Of a DNA stretch of 64,000 bases, positions 1 through 11,991 are shown piece by piece (the stretch's first letter is position 1; each line of letters starts with the position of its first letter). Source of the stretch: Inia geoffrensis (Eukaryota > Chordata > Mammalia > Artiodactyla > Iniidae); NCBI GenBank assembly GCA_036417435.1, contig CM070908.1:48083090-48147089 (forward strand). The letters run 5' to 3'. A model generated the notes under the pieces. That model searched no databases. It was given only the letters and a program-made list of their open reading frames with translations, and was not told the DNA's origin. Position numbers and translations under genes: made by a program.

Positions 1-145
1 ACAGGCTCGGGACGCGCAGGCTCAGCGGCCACGGCTCACGGGCCCAGCCGCTCCGCGGCATGTGGGATCCTCCCGGACCGGGGCACGAACCAGCGTCCCC
101 TGCATCGGCAGGTGGACTCTCAACCACTGCGCCACCAGGGAAGCC
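1..145 (-). repeat. CHR-type SINE, short form, cut by window edge
   Basis: The reverse complement begins with the SINE head (GGCTTCCCTGGTGGCGCAGTGG) near 145 and runs through the GGGGACGC...CCCCGGTCC promoter-like region towards the left edge. The poly-A end lies outside the window. The family is a tRNA-derived SINE mobilised by L1 and typical of Cetacea and hippos. The copy is close in sequence to the other short CHR copies in the window, which suggests a fairly young insertion. Confidence 0.9.
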
Positions 146-240
146 CTCTGCAAGGTTTTTAAATACTAACTGATTTATTCTTAGATGGACTTCCTTGATA
201 CAAACAAAAACAAAACAAGTGGTATTTGTACTCAGATCTT

Positions 241-540
241 TTTATTTTATACTGAAGTATAGATTAACAATGTTGTGTTAGTTTCAGGTATACAGCAAAG
301 TGATTCAGTTATCACTTATACTTGGAATCTAAAACAAATGATACAAATGAACTTATTTATAAAAAAGAAACAGACTCATGGACTTTGAAAACAAACTTGT
401 GGTTACGGAGGATGTGGGGGGAAGGGTTGGGGGGAGGAATGGATTGGGATTTGGGGATCGACATGTACACACTGCTATATATAAAATAGACAATCAACAA
501 GGACCTACTGTATAGCACATGGAACGCTGCTCACTACTCT
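241..540. mobile_element. L1 3' fragment with internal inversion (twin priming)
   Basis: Positions 241 to about 317 match the L1 3' end in antisense (ttttatactgaagtatag ... acagcaaagtgattcag). From about 318 to 540 the sequence matches an adjacent L1 3' region in sense (cacttatacttggaatctaaa ... ctactgtatagcacatggaac). The whole unit is flanked by a perfect 13-bp direct repeat, GTACTCAGATCTT, at 228-240 and 541-553. Opposite-facing halves inside one target-site duplication are the standard mark of a twin-primed L1 insertion. Confidence 0.88.
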
Positions 541-553
541 GTACTCAGATCTT

Positions 554-2227
554 GATATACTGTAAAATGCACTTTCCTGGTGGTGGTGACGCTGACCCTT
601 CCCTATAGGACACTACCATGTACACTTCCTGTTCCTGTTGAAGGATCAGTCCTGGAACGTCCTGTCAGTGCTCACAGTGCAGTTCTTAGGAAGCAAGCTG
701 TTTTATTTAATGAAATGTTTAGCATTTCAGAGTTCTGCTTTGTCCGAAGAGCAGACAAAGTATTTTCTAAATAGTCCACTAGATGCTTGCAAGGATGAAT
801 GCCTCTTTTTCTTATTCTAGAGCAATGATTTACTGCTGTGAGCTTTCTGGCATTATAGTCATCATTGTTCTTTTCTGTTCCTTTGGTAATAATTAAAATC
901 CAGAAGTGACTGTGGTGAATGTAGGTCTTAGCTGCAGTCCTCCCTCAGGAGTTATTTTTAGGCACCTGTTACAGCTGGAAGGATGCAATCAACCTACCAT
1001 CCCCTGCTGGCTTTGCTCTAGGACGGGGGCCTCTGGGGTTCAGTGGGTTGAGTCTGATGCCAGTGCCGTGGCTGCTGTGCCTTCGGGTTCTCTTGCTTCC
1101 CCCCTCCCTGGCTTCACCCTCCTGCTCTGTGACCACTGACTCCTCTCCAGCATCCATCCCAGCCCTTTTCTGTTGTGGCAGGCGTGTGGTTGGGTGGGAT
1201 GGACCCCCACCCCAGATCCAGGGCAGGATGTGATTGGCTTACATCGATCAGATTATCATACTTTGTTGGCCGTGGTGATTAGTTCCTGGGAGGGTGAGTC
1301 TAATAATTGTGGAGCCAGCATGAGGGCTAAGATGATACAACAGATAAAGATGCGTCCAGGAGAATGGTCGTGAAATAAAGCAGAGCCCAGTTCAATCTGT
1401 GCCAGAAACTATATTATTTTCAGACATTCTAGTTCCAAGGACCAATAAATTCCCTTCGCTGTTAAAACAGTTTGAGTTGGTTTTTTGTTACTTGCAGCCC
1501 AAAAACATCTCTACTGAAACTGATAGCTAATATTTCTTTCTGGTTTCAGCCCTGAATTGACTCCACCTTTCACTCCTGATCTCCTTTGTTGTTTCGCTGG
1601 GTTCCAACTCTGGATCCTGGCCACCTGATACCTACTGCCCAACTTGCCAAATACCTTCTCAAAATGTGGCCAGTGCTTGACCATGGAAAGGGCCAGGCAT
1701 CCACTCACTAAGACCTTCTTAGTCCTGGCAAATTAAAACATATGATAATTGTGTCCTGTAGTAGTGTCTTTCAATCATATAATCCAAAATGGTTGCCTTA
1801 TCCTAATTATATATACAAAGTGTGAGGCCAGAGAATGCTGAAGATAAGCCTCTCATTCTGGAATTGGTGTTCAGCGTCATTGCTTCTCCCACTGCAAACC
1901 AAAATTCTTATTTGTGAAAAGTGAATGATTATCTTTGGAACCTGGGGAGTGTAATACTTTAGCAAATTATATTTAGTGTAGTTCACCTTGCTTTGACCTC
2001 TGAGGGAGAAGTCATTTCCATTCATACAATCTGGTCCAATGCAAGTCTACACATTTGGTACAAGAGCTATTCTGCAGTGCACTCCACATAACGTGAGAGG
2101 GGAGACTCACCTGGTCATGAGAGTGAGTTACCACAGCTGTGAGCACAGGTTGCCTCACGTGAAGGGTTTTAAGAACTGGTGTGGGTTATTCAAGGAGGTT
2201 AGGGAACATTCGCATTTGGTAATACTT
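554..2227. other. No gene seen: unique-looking flank
   Basis: Only short, overlapping frames of 60-77 codons occur here. They have no recognisable domains and no paired splice sites that make a convincing exon. The segment around 1000-1200 is moderately GC-rich but has few CpGs. I see no clear young repeat. Confidence 0.5.
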
Positions 2228-2240
2228 AAGAATAGAACCA

Positions 2241-2464
2241 GGGCTCCCCTGGTGGCGCAGTGGTTGAGAGTCCGCCTGCCGATGCAGGGGACACGGGTTC
2301 GTGCCCCGGTCTGGGAAGATCCCACATGCCGCGGAGCGGCTGGGCCCGTGAGCCATGGCCGCTGAGCCTGCGCGTCCAGAGCCTGTGCTCCGCAACGGGA
2401 GAGGCCACAACAGTGAGAGGCCCGCATACCGCAAAAACAAAAAAAAAAAAAAAAAAAAAAAAAA
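2241..2464 (+). repeat. CHR-type SINE, short form, complete
   Basis: A full-length short CHR SINE. It has a GGCTCCCCTGGTGGCGCAGTGG head, box-B-like GGGTTCGTGCCCC, a GCGGAGCGGCTGGGCCCGTGAG middle and a tail of more than 20 A. The flanking direct repeat AAGAATAGAACCA at 2228-2240 and 2463-2475 is a perfect 13-bp target-site duplication, so this is a recent, L1-mediated insertion. The open frames across it on both strands are repeat artefacts. Confidence 0.95.
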
Positions 2465-2889
2465 GAATAGAACCAATGGATTCTCATTGTTTGTACATGG
2501 TTAAGTGAAGAGTTGCTTAAGGACAATGGAAAATAGAGTATTTGGATGTTTGAGGTTTGACACAGAAAAGCATATACTTAGTTTCATGGCAAAGGACTCG
2601 AAACTTCAGAATGAGAAACACTATAAACATAGAAGCAAAAGTGTGCCGCATGTTGAAGGTATGGATTTTTCCTTTTTTCTCCTCAACAATAAATTTGTTG
2701 GCCTCTGATATTCCAATGCATAGCTGATGGTACAGTAGGTCAGCTTTGGTTGAAATCTGATAACTGCATGGCCCATAGATTTTGCTCTTACTTTAACCAG
2801 CTTTGGAAACCTTGCTTGGTGTCCTCACATGTGACCCAAGGATGTTTATAGTTTGCTCAGTGACCTTGGAACTCTTCATTTATTGTTTT

Positions 2890-3051
2890 AATATTTATTT
2901 ATTTATTTAGGCTGCTCCGGGTCTTAGTTGCAGCATGCGGGATCTTTTAGTTGCAGCATGCGTGCAGGATCTAGTTCCCTGACCAGGGATTGAACCTGGG
3001 GCCCCTGCATTAGGAGCTCAGAGCCTTACCCATTGGGCCACCAGGGAAGTC
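2890..3051 (-). repeat. Older CHR-related SINE, partial
   Basis: The antisense copy starts with A/T-rich tail repeats (tatttatttatttag). It continues through GATCTAGTTCCCTGACCAGG and GGATTGAACCTGGGGCCCC and ends with the head complement CCACCAGGGAAGTCC. The near-duplicate GGAACTCTT (about 2869) and AGAACTCTT (about 3053) may be a target-site duplication. It is shorter and more diverged than the young copies. Confidence 0.8.
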
Positions 3052-3059
3052 CTAGAACT

Positions 3060-4180
3060 CTTAACTTAGAAGCAACACGTACATCTAATGACTCACCCAG
3101 TGCTGTTGATCATACTTTCTAATTCTAATTTAGAATCCAATGCTTTCTCTTCCTTTCTGTGGCCACTTGACTTATTAAAAATCTTATTTCTTGCTTCCGT
3201 TACTGCTATGGTATCTTAGTTGGGTTCCCTGCCTCCTAGTCCTATCTTCTCCATAGAGTTTTCATAGAATCTCCTACCTCTTCTTAGTTGCAACTTAAAA
3301 CACCACCACATCCCCCGTACCCCCCGCATGCGTGGTGTAATGTCTGGACCCCTTACATGACATGGAAGTGCCTTTGTGGTCTGGATGCAGCCAACCTTTG
3401 CATCCCCCTCTCATTTCTCCTGTACATGCATGGGTGCCTGCAATGTGCCCTGTCACTCTCAACCTCCACGCCCTGTCCCATTGTTCCCTCCACCTTGAAA
3501 ATTACACTCCCTCCCTTTTATTCTTCCTTGTTAAGGCCTCTTCAGTCTTCCAGATTCAGCCCTGCCATCACCTCCTCCCTGACCCCTGGGTTCCCCCAGC
3601 ACCTTGGGCTGGATATCAGTCTCCTGAGCTCCTGGAGGGCTAGAGCTGTGTTTTGCATTTCTGTATCTCTGGTATCTTTATTTAGTTCCTGGACAGGCCT
3701 CAGAAAGGCTTGTGGAATGAGTGGATGAATGCATGAGGTAGATATTTTGTTCTCTCTCTCTCAAAGAAATGAATGGGTAAGTCTTACTATACACTCCTGA
3801 GAGTTTTGGACTGTGGCTGAGCAAAAGTTTTGCCCTTGTAAGAAGACCACAGTTGGCCCTGTTTTGGGTTTTAGTCAAAATCTAGATTTCTGACTACACA
3901 AAAAGTATAGTGCCATGGAGTCCCACCATTCAAGCATATCGAGGGCAGATCAGGCCGCTGCAGCTGGTCCAACCCACACAGACAGGTGACCTAACTTGAT
4001 ATTACATGCACCCTGGAGTTTGGGAAAGGCAGCTGAGGGCTGCAAATTGGGGCAGAAGTATCCTTTTTCAGTGTGTCGTAATATACCCACACTAGAATCC
4101 TCTCTATGGGATGAAAAGTTTCAAGGGATCTTTCAAGGCTGGATCCATTAAGATTTTTAATTTGCAATTAAAATGGAGTC
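3060..4180. other. No gene seen: intergenic or intronic-type sequence
   Basis: The 146-codon frame at 3288-3728 is Pro/Ser/Leu-rich with low-complexity pyrimidine composition. It has no recognised domain and no flanking splice or promoter signal, so I do not call it. No clear young repeat is present. Confidence 0.5.
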
Positions 4181-4224
4181 AAATAATCCCTAACGTATAT
4201 TTATAAATGTGATAAGTAAAAGCT

Positions 4225-4400
4225 TGAGGTAATTTTGTCATTTAATCCCCACGACAACCCAAAGGTATAGGAACTATTATTATACCCATATTACAGATGG
4301 GGAAATTGAGGCCCAGAGAAATTTAATAAGTTAGGTAACTTTCCAAAGTCACACATTTACTGATAGTGGAGTTAGGATTTGAAATTATATTGTCAGACAT
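4225..4400 (-). repeat. MIR-type SINE, diverged
   Basis: The antisense MIR core is readable: TTTAATCCCCACGACAACCC, then TATTATACCCATATTACAGA, GGGGAAATTGAGGCCCAGAG and AACTTTCCAAAGTCACACA. MIRs are ancient mammalian tRNA-derived SINEs. A second shorter MIR-like stretch (GACAAAACTGAGATCAGAGAG ... CCAAGGTCACAGAGTGGC) lies at about 4650-4710. Confidence 0.82.
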
Positions 4401-4930
4401 CAGAAGCTTCTACTCTTAATTAATCACCTCTCTGAACTTTGCCACCAGGGAAAGAAATGTGCACATTTTCAGTTCTTTTTATTGATACTGTGTCAACAAA
4501 AGCATATGAAGTTTTAACTATATAAACAAGCTAGCAAGGTATGAAGCATCAAATATTTAAAACTAAGAATATGGAATAAAAGTAAATATGTAGGAAAAAT
4601 ATAATTCTTCTAGCTGTGCAAGGCAGGGTTTATGATTCACAGAGTAACGGTGACAAAACTGAGATCAGAGAGAGACCAGGCTGATTTGTCCAAGGTCACA
4701 GAGTGGCCGACGTGAGATAGGAAGAAGAGCCGTCTTATGCTGAAATCCTTCCGGGGCCTCAATTGCTGAACCCTGGCAAGTCTCTTACTTAAACTTGTAA
4801 TGGAAACATAGAGGATCAGTAGGCTTAATGCCAGAAATCCTACTTATTACTCAGCATAGGATTAGAAGACAAGGTTGAGTCAATGATTGCTGCCACTGAA
4901 GGCCAACTGCTCTGGTATTAAAATGAGCTA

Positions 4931-5278
4931 CATGCTACAACATGGATGAGCCTTGAGGACATTATGTTAAGTGAAATAAACCAGGCACAAAAGGACAAGT
5001 TCTGTATGGTTCCCCTTACATGAGGTACCCAGAGTAGTCAGATTCATACAGAGAGTAGAGTGGTGGCTGCAGGGGCTGGGGGAGAGGAAATGAGGGGTCA
5101 ATGTTTAGTGGGGACAGAGTTTCAGTGTTACAAATGAGAAGAGTTCTGGAGATGGATGGGGTGAAGGTTGTACAACCACATGAATGTACTCAGTGTCACT
5201 GAACTACATACTAAAATATGATTAAGATGGTCACTTTTATGTTATGTGCATTGTGCCACAATTAAAAATAATTTTTTG
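4931..5278 (+). mobile_element. Old L1 3' end fragment
   Basis: The sequence reads ACATGGATGAGCCTTGAGGACATTATG, then GTGAAATAAACCAGGCACAAA, and ends CATTGTGCCACAATTAAAAATAA. This is a familiar L1M-type 3' end. The direct repeat AAATGAGCTA at 4921-4930 and 5279-5288 flanks it, giving a clean 10-bp target-site duplication. It is 5'-truncated and has no coding capacity. Confidence 0.85.
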
Positions 5279-5289
5279 AAATGAGCTAG

Positions 5290-6240
5290 CTCGGTTCATC
5301 ATTCAGGGTCCAGTCAGGAAAGCTGACACCACCCCTGTCTTTCAGATATAAGGGGTTGTGATAGAAGGTGTCAGCTATGGGCTGGCGGCCAGGGGATGCT
5401 GAAACTAGCCAGAGCAGGAGGCGGGTGCACCCCAGGGCTGCAGGTCCACAGGGGAGGGTGTGTTACCTAATCCCAGAATCGGGCTACATGGGGGGGGGCG
5501 GGGGTGGGTGCTGCCCCAGCCAATGGCTAGGGGTGGGGGCAAGAGGAAAGGGAGAAAGCCCCCAGCCCCCCTCTTGCACCCTCTGCTTTCCACATCCTAC
5601 CACAGACTTACATTAAGACAGTACGCAGGGGTGTCCAGACGTGTCATCTCCTGTGACACATGCAAAACAGGGCATGCAACAGGCATGGTGAGGAATGGGT
5701 GTCAGAGGAAGCTGCCAAAGCTCAAGCGCACAGGCCATGAGAGACGTCTTTCCCCATCATTGAAGAAAGCTCTTCAAATTTCTGTAAAAAATTTTTAAAA
5801 ATCTCCCTACACTGACTTTCCAACATGATGGTGCTCAGTGATGCTGGTTCATCTCAATTAACTTAACTTACCTTCTACAGGTTGGACACATTCAAATAGA
5901 GTCAGAGGTTCAGCTTTGGGTATCATTCAGTGCTTCAGAGACTGTCTCTCAGCGATCAACTCAAAGTCATCCTGAGCTGAACGGCATATATTTCGTTTTG
6001 TTTTGATTTCTGTTTGTAATGTGTGAGCTCAGATGGACCACAACTCCTACTATTCCTTCAAACTCGGCTCAGAACTCACTTCCTTCTCCTTTCCCTCACC
6101 CAAATCTAGGTTAGTGTGCCTTTTCTTTGCAACCTCAGCATCCGAGTTTACTTGGAATCTAATACCTATAACAATTGTGATTTGTCGACTTGTCTATTCG
6201 TTTTGCATAAGCCTCTAAATTACTTGACAGCAAAGACAGT
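5290..6240. other. No gene seen; possible old repeat at the left end
   Basis: Positions 5290-5420 (GGGTCCAGTCAGGAAAGCTGACACC...) resemble the edge of an old, unclassified interspersed repeat. A G-run occurs at 5490-5498. The rest holds only short non-descript frames. Confidence 0.4.
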
Positions 6241-6242
6241 AT

Positions 6243-6253
6243 GTATATTTATA

Positions 6254-6284
<31 letters not shown>
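6243..6284. repeat. (TA)n followed by poly-T
   Basis: About ten TA units are followed by about 14 T. This is simple sequence and the small frames that run through it are not coding. Confidence 0.95.
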
Positions 6285-6299
6285 CCCCACACATATTTG

Positions 6300-8120
6300 T
6301 GTGTGTGTGCATGTGTACTATTGAATCTCCATCACTAATTAACAATAACCAAGACAGGGCCAGTTACATAGTAGGTACTCAATACATGTTCTTGAATGAA
6401 TGAATAAACTATTATATTTGATGAGTAGGAGGAATAGGTCTGAGCAGGCACCTGTCGGGACCTGGGAACCAAGGAGTCAAAGCTGCACATGAGCTGGTCA
6501 GCACTGGATGAGGAAGAACAGAGCTGCTCAGGTAAGTCTTGAAGAATAAGTAAGGCTTGGTTTTAACAAAGAGCTTTGTGAATCTGGGTTTTGAAAAATT
6601 CTAATAGACAATCAGAACTGTGAAACTGGCTTCAACAGAGATGTCAGGGCTTGGAGATAAAAGTTTGAAAGTCATCTTCACAGGTGGGCTTTTGAGAGGA
6701 CTCATCATGCGGCAGCTTGTTTCTTCCACCGATGGCTGCAACAGGGTTTCCTCCTGTTCTACAGGTTTTTCTATCTAGTACCTCACTACTTTCTTCCTCA
6801 TTGACAGGTGGTGTCAATGCAGCCTCCTTTTGAACCTGGGTGGGCCATTATGTTTGCCTCAACCAACAGCACAGCAGGAATGACACTGTGATTAAGTCAT
6901 AAAAATGCCCTGTGCTACTGCCTCCTTCCATTAGGCTCTTTGCTCTTGGAATCCGGCCTCCATGCTGTGAGGAAGCCCAAGTAACCTCTGGTGAGGCCCC
7001 GGAGTCCCAGCCAGTGGCCAGTGCCCAGAGTGAACCCAGCTGAGCCGCTTGGATGACAGTGCCAGGAGCACATCACAGCCACCCAGCTCTGTGTGCACCA
7101 CAGGTGTGCGAGCAACACAAAATGACTATTGTGCTATAGAGCATTGAGTTCACTGATAATTGATATGCATAGGTGTATGATCGTGAAATGAGTCAGGCAG
7201 GCGTGGGTTCAGGCTCTGATTCTGCCACTACCAGGGTGGTGGCTTTAGGCTTGTTACCCAGACTGTCAGAACCCTGGTTTCCTTGTGTATAACATGGGGC
7301 TTGTAATGGCTCTGCAGAGAGATGTCATGATCATTAAAAGAGATGCTACCTGTTGACACCTAATGCTCTGCTGGATCTCTCTGGTGATTGACAGGGATGC
7401 TGTTTCCCCGAGATCAGGATGTTTTGTGAGCTCTCTGAAGAAAGGACACATGGAGAACAGGTTGCTTGAAGATGGAGAGGAAAAGAAGAGTGAAAAATAC
7501 GGTTGGTAAGGGGGCAGTCAGAGGATGAGGAGGGAATCAAGACCGAGGAGCTTCCTGGGATGTTTGGAGTGAAATACAGGACAGCTCAGATCAGGAGCCA
7601 GAAAGGCATTGATTTAGGCAGGAGAGTGGTGACCAGTGACATGTAACACAATCGTGCCCACAGAGCACAGGGCTGACAGCCTGTACACTGAGGGAGAAGT
7701 GAAAAGTAGTTTGTGTTCACTTAGGCCTTAATTTCCAAGCTTGTATGATATTCCTAAGAGACATGAGCACCATTATAAAGATATAAATCACCCAGTGAAA
7801 TTTCCATTTCCTCACCACAAGTGGTCCCTCTCTTTTCTCTGGAGATACATCGAGGTGAATCTTGCTGGTCATCACCCACATGATACTGGTTTTCCTTATG
7901 TGCTCATTTGTTATGTTTATTGCTGTCTCTGTGGATTGTTTCCTGTGTGTTTTGTATTTACATTTAAACTCCTGATTCTCCCAAATGTCTTACCTAATTA
8001 TGACTGTAGTTTTACATGTTACTTATACTCTGGTTCCAAAGTGAAAAGCAAAGTTACAGATAAAGGACATGATGACCCAGACACCAATGGCCATGTCTAG
8101 AAATAGGGGAGGAGACTTGC
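6300..8120. other. No gene seen
   Basis: The largest frame is 119 codons at 7741-8100 on the plus strand. It is hydrophobic and Cys-rich in the middle but matches no family I recognise and lacks promoter or splice context. A weak MIR-like end (GTAGGTACTCAATACATGTTC...TGAATGAATGAA) lies near 6370-6410. A MIR-like stretch may also lie at 7200-7340. Confidence 0.45.
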
Positions 8121-8125
8121 TATTT

Positions 8126-8217
8126 GTTTAAACTTTTATTTTATATTGGAGTATATATAGTTGGTTTACAATGTTGTGTTAGTTTCAGGTGTACAGCAAA
8201 GTGATGTAGTTATATGA
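8126..8217 (-). mobile_element. Very short L1 3' end
   Basis: Antisense L1 tail of about 90 bp: CTTTTATTTTATATTGGAGTA, ACAATGTTGTGTTAGTTTCAG, GTACAGCAAAGTGATG. It is severely 5'-truncated. The same tail occurs in the inverted L1 at 241-317. Confidence 0.8.
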
Positions 8218-8786
8218 GACTTGATATTTAATAGATGAAAATGAAAGCATATCATTTCAAACTAAAGAGGGTTTCCCCATCACTGGATTATTGGATGCTT
8301 TCATTGTTCAATTAACTGGTCAGAAAATATCTACTATTGTTATCTCAGAGTCTTTGAGCTAAAAGGAATTATAGGTTCCTCGATTCATAAAAAAAGGAGA
8401 TGGAGACTCAGACAAGGTCCTTGTGCAAAGTTACAGTTATTTACCCTCTTGCAATGGTTCAGTGACATTGATACAAACGTGATCACGGGAAGTCCATGGT
8501 GAAAGCCTAGTTTCCAAATTGCCTATTCTTGTTTTACTTTTTTGAAGACTGAATTTTCCAAGACGAGATGCAAAGTCATTTCTAAGCCTTCTAAGCCCTC
8601 ACATACAACGTTTTTAATATTCCTTCTCAAACATTATTTAGTGGCTACCTTGTGCAGGGCACTGCATTAGGTGGGTCTTCTAAAATATACTATGCAAGAG
8701 AATGAAAGATAATTTCTGAGTTAAAAAGCCAAATTATGAAAATGTAATATTCATTAGGCACCCGTAAGATACAAGGCACTTGCTGG

Positions 8787-8985
8787 GGATTCCCTGGTGG
8801 TGCAGTGGTTGAGAGTCCGCCTGCCAATGCAGGGGACACGGGTTCGTGCCCCGGTCTGGGAAGATCCCACATGCCACGGAGCAGCTGGGCCCGTGAGCCA
8901 TGGTCGCTGAGCCTGCACGTCCGGAGCCTGTGCTCCGGGAGAGGCCACACAGTGAGAGGCCCGTGTACCGCAAAAAAAAAAAAAA
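8787..8985 (+). repeat. CHR-type SINE, short form, complete
   Basis: Head GGATTCCCTGGTGGTGCAGTGG through GGGGACACGGGTTCGTGCCCC to a 15-A tail. It is flanked by AAGGCACTTGCTGG (8773-8786) and AAGGCCCTTGCTGG (8986-8999), a 14-bp target-site duplication with one mismatch. A short deletion is present near the 3' part (GTGCTCCGGGAGAGGCC lacks CAAC). Confidence 0.95.
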
Positions 8986-8999
8986 AAGGCCCTTGCTGG

Positions 9000-10440
9000 A
9001 GCATCACCTCTGCCAGCTTTACCCCTCCATGAAATTTCTGGTTTGCTCAGTTGACGTCTATCCGATGCCAATGGCAGCCAGGGGAGGAATGTGATTCCTG
9101 AGAGCTTTGTGTGACGAATGTTAATTCTGACCAATCACGTCTAAGACCCGGTAAGTTAGTTATACAATTGAGGGGAGTGGGGCTGGCAGAGCTGATGATG
9201 GCCTGGGGACCCCTAGGACCAGTGAGGGATGTAAGAGGCGGGAAGAGGAGCTGTCCAGGGTGGGCTCCCAGAATTCTCCCACCACTGGGGGCACCAAGCA
9301 GCAAGGGCGACTGGGACACAGGATGTGGGTCTGGGGCTGATAGTGAAGCAGAGGTCATTTGGGGGATTAACACTTCTCCACTTCTGAGGGTTCCTTCCAG
9401 GCATAGGGAGTTCAGGATGCACTCCTGGCGTCTCTCTACTCTCTTCCTCTGTCTCCTCCAGGAGAGGTGTGTGACTGGGTGGATTTGTCTGTCTGATCCA
9501 GGTGTTCAGAAATAAGAAGCCCATTTGCTGACAGATAGCAGCTCCTTCCTTATCAGTAATAAAGGGGATATTTTGACACTGGTCACATCTAGAACCAACT
9601 CAGCGAAACTCTCATTCTCTACAAGAGTCAGGAAGACAAACAGACCCTCTTCCTAGGCAGACTTGGTCCCATGTTGCTGGGGCCTCTGCTCTTAAAATTG
9701 CAGTCTCCTGGAATATTTTTATGTGACCCAGAAGTTAAAGTGCAGAATCCCTGGGATCCTGTGTGTTCATAAACTACACCTAAAAATTTAGCCAAGAAAC
9801 GTGTGTGTTTGAACAAGTGAAGGGTAGAGGAGTCCTCCAAACATTGCCTAGATCAATGACTGGGGCTTGTGACCTGATCTTAATTAGCTGTGTCTTAGGC
9901 AGGTCATCCGTAAAGCTATGTAAACAGATAACTTTAGACCATTAATGAGGGGAGTGAATATTTTCTTCTTTCATGTCATCTTCCTGCTCCCTTCTGAGCT
10001 GGATTGGTGTGAATCAATCAGTGTGAAGAAACTTGCCCTCAGTTTCTGAAGGAAAGGAGAGCCTGGGTGATGGGGATCTTAGGTACCTGAATGTCAGGAC
10101 AGTTCTGAATGGCTTCTGAGCTCACGGCCAACCTCCTGAAAGCCTATTGTCTGAAGTCCCCTGGAGTTTCTTTATTTATTGGTTTCAGTTGCTAAGAAGT
10201 GACCATCCTCAGAAGTGAGGCTGTTGCCCTTGGCTACACATTTCTTTATGGGCATAATCTTGCATCACACGGTAACGAACTGGCAGCTGAGCAAAGCACC
10301 GACCTTGATGAAATGTTTTCCTGATGTTGGCCTCCTGGTATGAGGTAGGTTGTGCTAATTCACCTTTTCAATCAAAGGCAAGGGCTGACACTGTCCTCTT
10401 CCCTCTCAAGTAGGAATTTGCTTATTTTTGCTCTGAGATG
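9000..10440. other. No gene seen
   Basis: Frames of 103-134 codons at 9111-9524 overlap each other on both strands, as expected of GC-rich chance sequence. None carries a recognisable domain or a convincing acceptor/donor pair. No young repeat is seen. Confidence 0.45.
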
Positions 10441-10464
10441 TGTCAGTTAAAATCATGTCCCCTG

Positions 10465-10680
10465 GGGCTTCCCTGGTGCCTTAGCAGTTGAGAGTCCGCC
10501 TGCCGATGCAGGGGACACGGGTTTGTGCCCCGGTCCGGGAAGATCCCACATGCCGCGGAGCGGCTGGGCCCGTGAGCCATGGCCGCTGAGCCTGTGAGTC
10601 CGGAGCCTGTGCTCCGCAACGGGAGAGGCCACAGCAGTGACAGGCCCACGTACCTCAAAAAAAAAAAAAAAAAAAAAAAA
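10465..10680 (+). repeat. CHR-type SINE, short form, complete
   Basis: Head GGCTTCCCTGGTGCC through GGGTTTGTGCCCCGGTCCGGG to a 24-A tail. Flanking copies AATCATGTCCCCTG (10451-10464) and AATCATATCCCCTG (ending 10692) form a target-site duplication with one mismatch. The head differs slightly from the usual form (TGCCTTAGCAGTTG). Confidence 0.95.
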
Positions 10681-10692
10681 TCATATCCCCTG

Positions 10693-11835
10693 AATAATCT
10701 CTTTCCTGACCATATCCACCTCACGGGGTTCCTGGGAGCCTGCATGGTGGAGGCAGCGTGTGGTGATTGTCAGCCGTGGTGCTGATTTTCTCACCTTGGA
10801 AAAGGGAAGGCACCAGGGGGCTGGTGCCTGTTTCAAATCACATGTATTTTTGTCCCCTCTCTGCCCTACCCCCCTCCCTGCCCATTGATTCCACAGATTA
10901 GATATTCACATTCAGGGTAACGGTTGAGTACATTTCTAGTTTGAATTTCATTTGCTATCTTCTGGCACCTTGACCTCTCCTTTGTTTACATCTCATCTTC
11001 CATTTTGGGAGGAATGTTAGAATTTTGATATTTATTTTCAACACAGATACCCTCTGAATTTATGGAACTTTCTCTGGTGCACCAATAAGATGGTGGAGAT
11101 GAGGTGTCTTTTTGTGTTTTCTGCCCCAAATCCATTTGCAGTCTTTTGTCTCTTTTTCTTAAGGCAGTTCCAAATGCGCCCCATGTCTGCTGCTGTTTGA
11201 AAAGGCTGTAAAATTCAAGCTACGTGATTATGAATACTATGAAAAAGGTTTTGACAACTTTCGGTGGCATTTAATTCAAGTTAAATTCCTCTTATTCAAA
11301 ATAATAAGCATAATGTTACTTATTATGTAGATGAGGTGGTGAGGCAGATGTTTGTCGTCTCTGCATTCACTGGGGATTAATAAATACACAGGCTGAGCAG
11401 GGGGCCTGAGTTCAACCCGGGAATTTGAAAAAGGGTTGAGGAACAGGAAGGATGATTACCCTGGAGCTGCTCTGTCCAGTACCGGGGCCAGCAACCACAT
11501 GAGGCCGTTTACATTTAAAGTAATTACAATGAAATAGAATGAAAATGAAAAGTTTCTTGGTCACGTTGGCCATCATTCAGTCACTTACTGAAGAGCACAG
11601 ACACAGCACATTTCTGTCATTGTAGGCAGTCTTATTGGGCAGCGCTGCTAACCATGGGATTGTTAAAACAGCCAGGGATGCTCGTAGATTTCTCTCATCA
11701 ATGGGAACTTTTATCTGTAAGGGTTCTGAAAGCTTCTCAGAATGGGTATAGATCTGTAAAGAGCCAAGAGGTGAAGTAGTTACCATCAGGTTGCAGCTGT
11801 TTGAGTGCCACCCCTGTGTCCCATGGGCTACGCTA
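10693..11835. other. No gene seen; repeat-poor
   Basis: A/T-rich, apparently single-copy sequence. The stretch 11200-11350 (TACGTGATTATGAATACTATG ... AATAATAAGCATAATG) is rich in homeodomain-like AT cores. That alone does not show function. Confidence 0.4.
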
Positions 11836-11985
11836 GAGCCGTGCTTCCCAAACTTGAAATGTGAAGACACAGCACTTGGAGAGCTTAGAGTGCAGATACT
11901 GACTCGGTAGGTGTGGGGTGTGGCCTGAGAGTCAGATTTCATAAACTACTCCCCTAGAGATGCTGCTGCTTGGAGAAGCACAGGT
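11836..11985 (+). mobile_element. MER5A-like hAT fragment 1
   Basis: A degraded MER5A-type sequence: GTGCTTCCCAAACTTGAAATG, GCAGATACTGACTCGGTAGG, GTGTGGCCTGAGAGTCAGAT. MER5A is a short non-autonomous hAT-Charlie DNA transposon of early mammals. It is the first of three adjacent copies. Confidence 0.7.
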
Positions 11986-11991
11986 TGACAG

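Noticed and set aside
2155..2526. Open frames of 82-123 codons around 2.2-2.5 kb (and similar ones at 8.7-9.1, 10.4-10.8, 21.9-22.1 and 43.4-43.8 kb)
   Set aside because: They are all readings of CHR SINEs, with poly-Lys or poly-Phe from the A tail. The repeated peptides (such as WDLPRPGHEPVSPA) recur because the SINE recurs.
7741..8100. 119-codon plus frame, hydrophobic and Cys-rich
   Set aside because: No recognised domain, no promoter or splice context, A/T-rich neutral composition. Most likely chance.
8787..8985. tRNA gene candidates in the CHR SINE heads
   Set aside because: The GGTTCGTGCCCC-like box is the relic internal promoter of a tRNA-derived SINE. The cloverleaf is not preserved and each copy ends in a poly-A tail with a target-site duplication.
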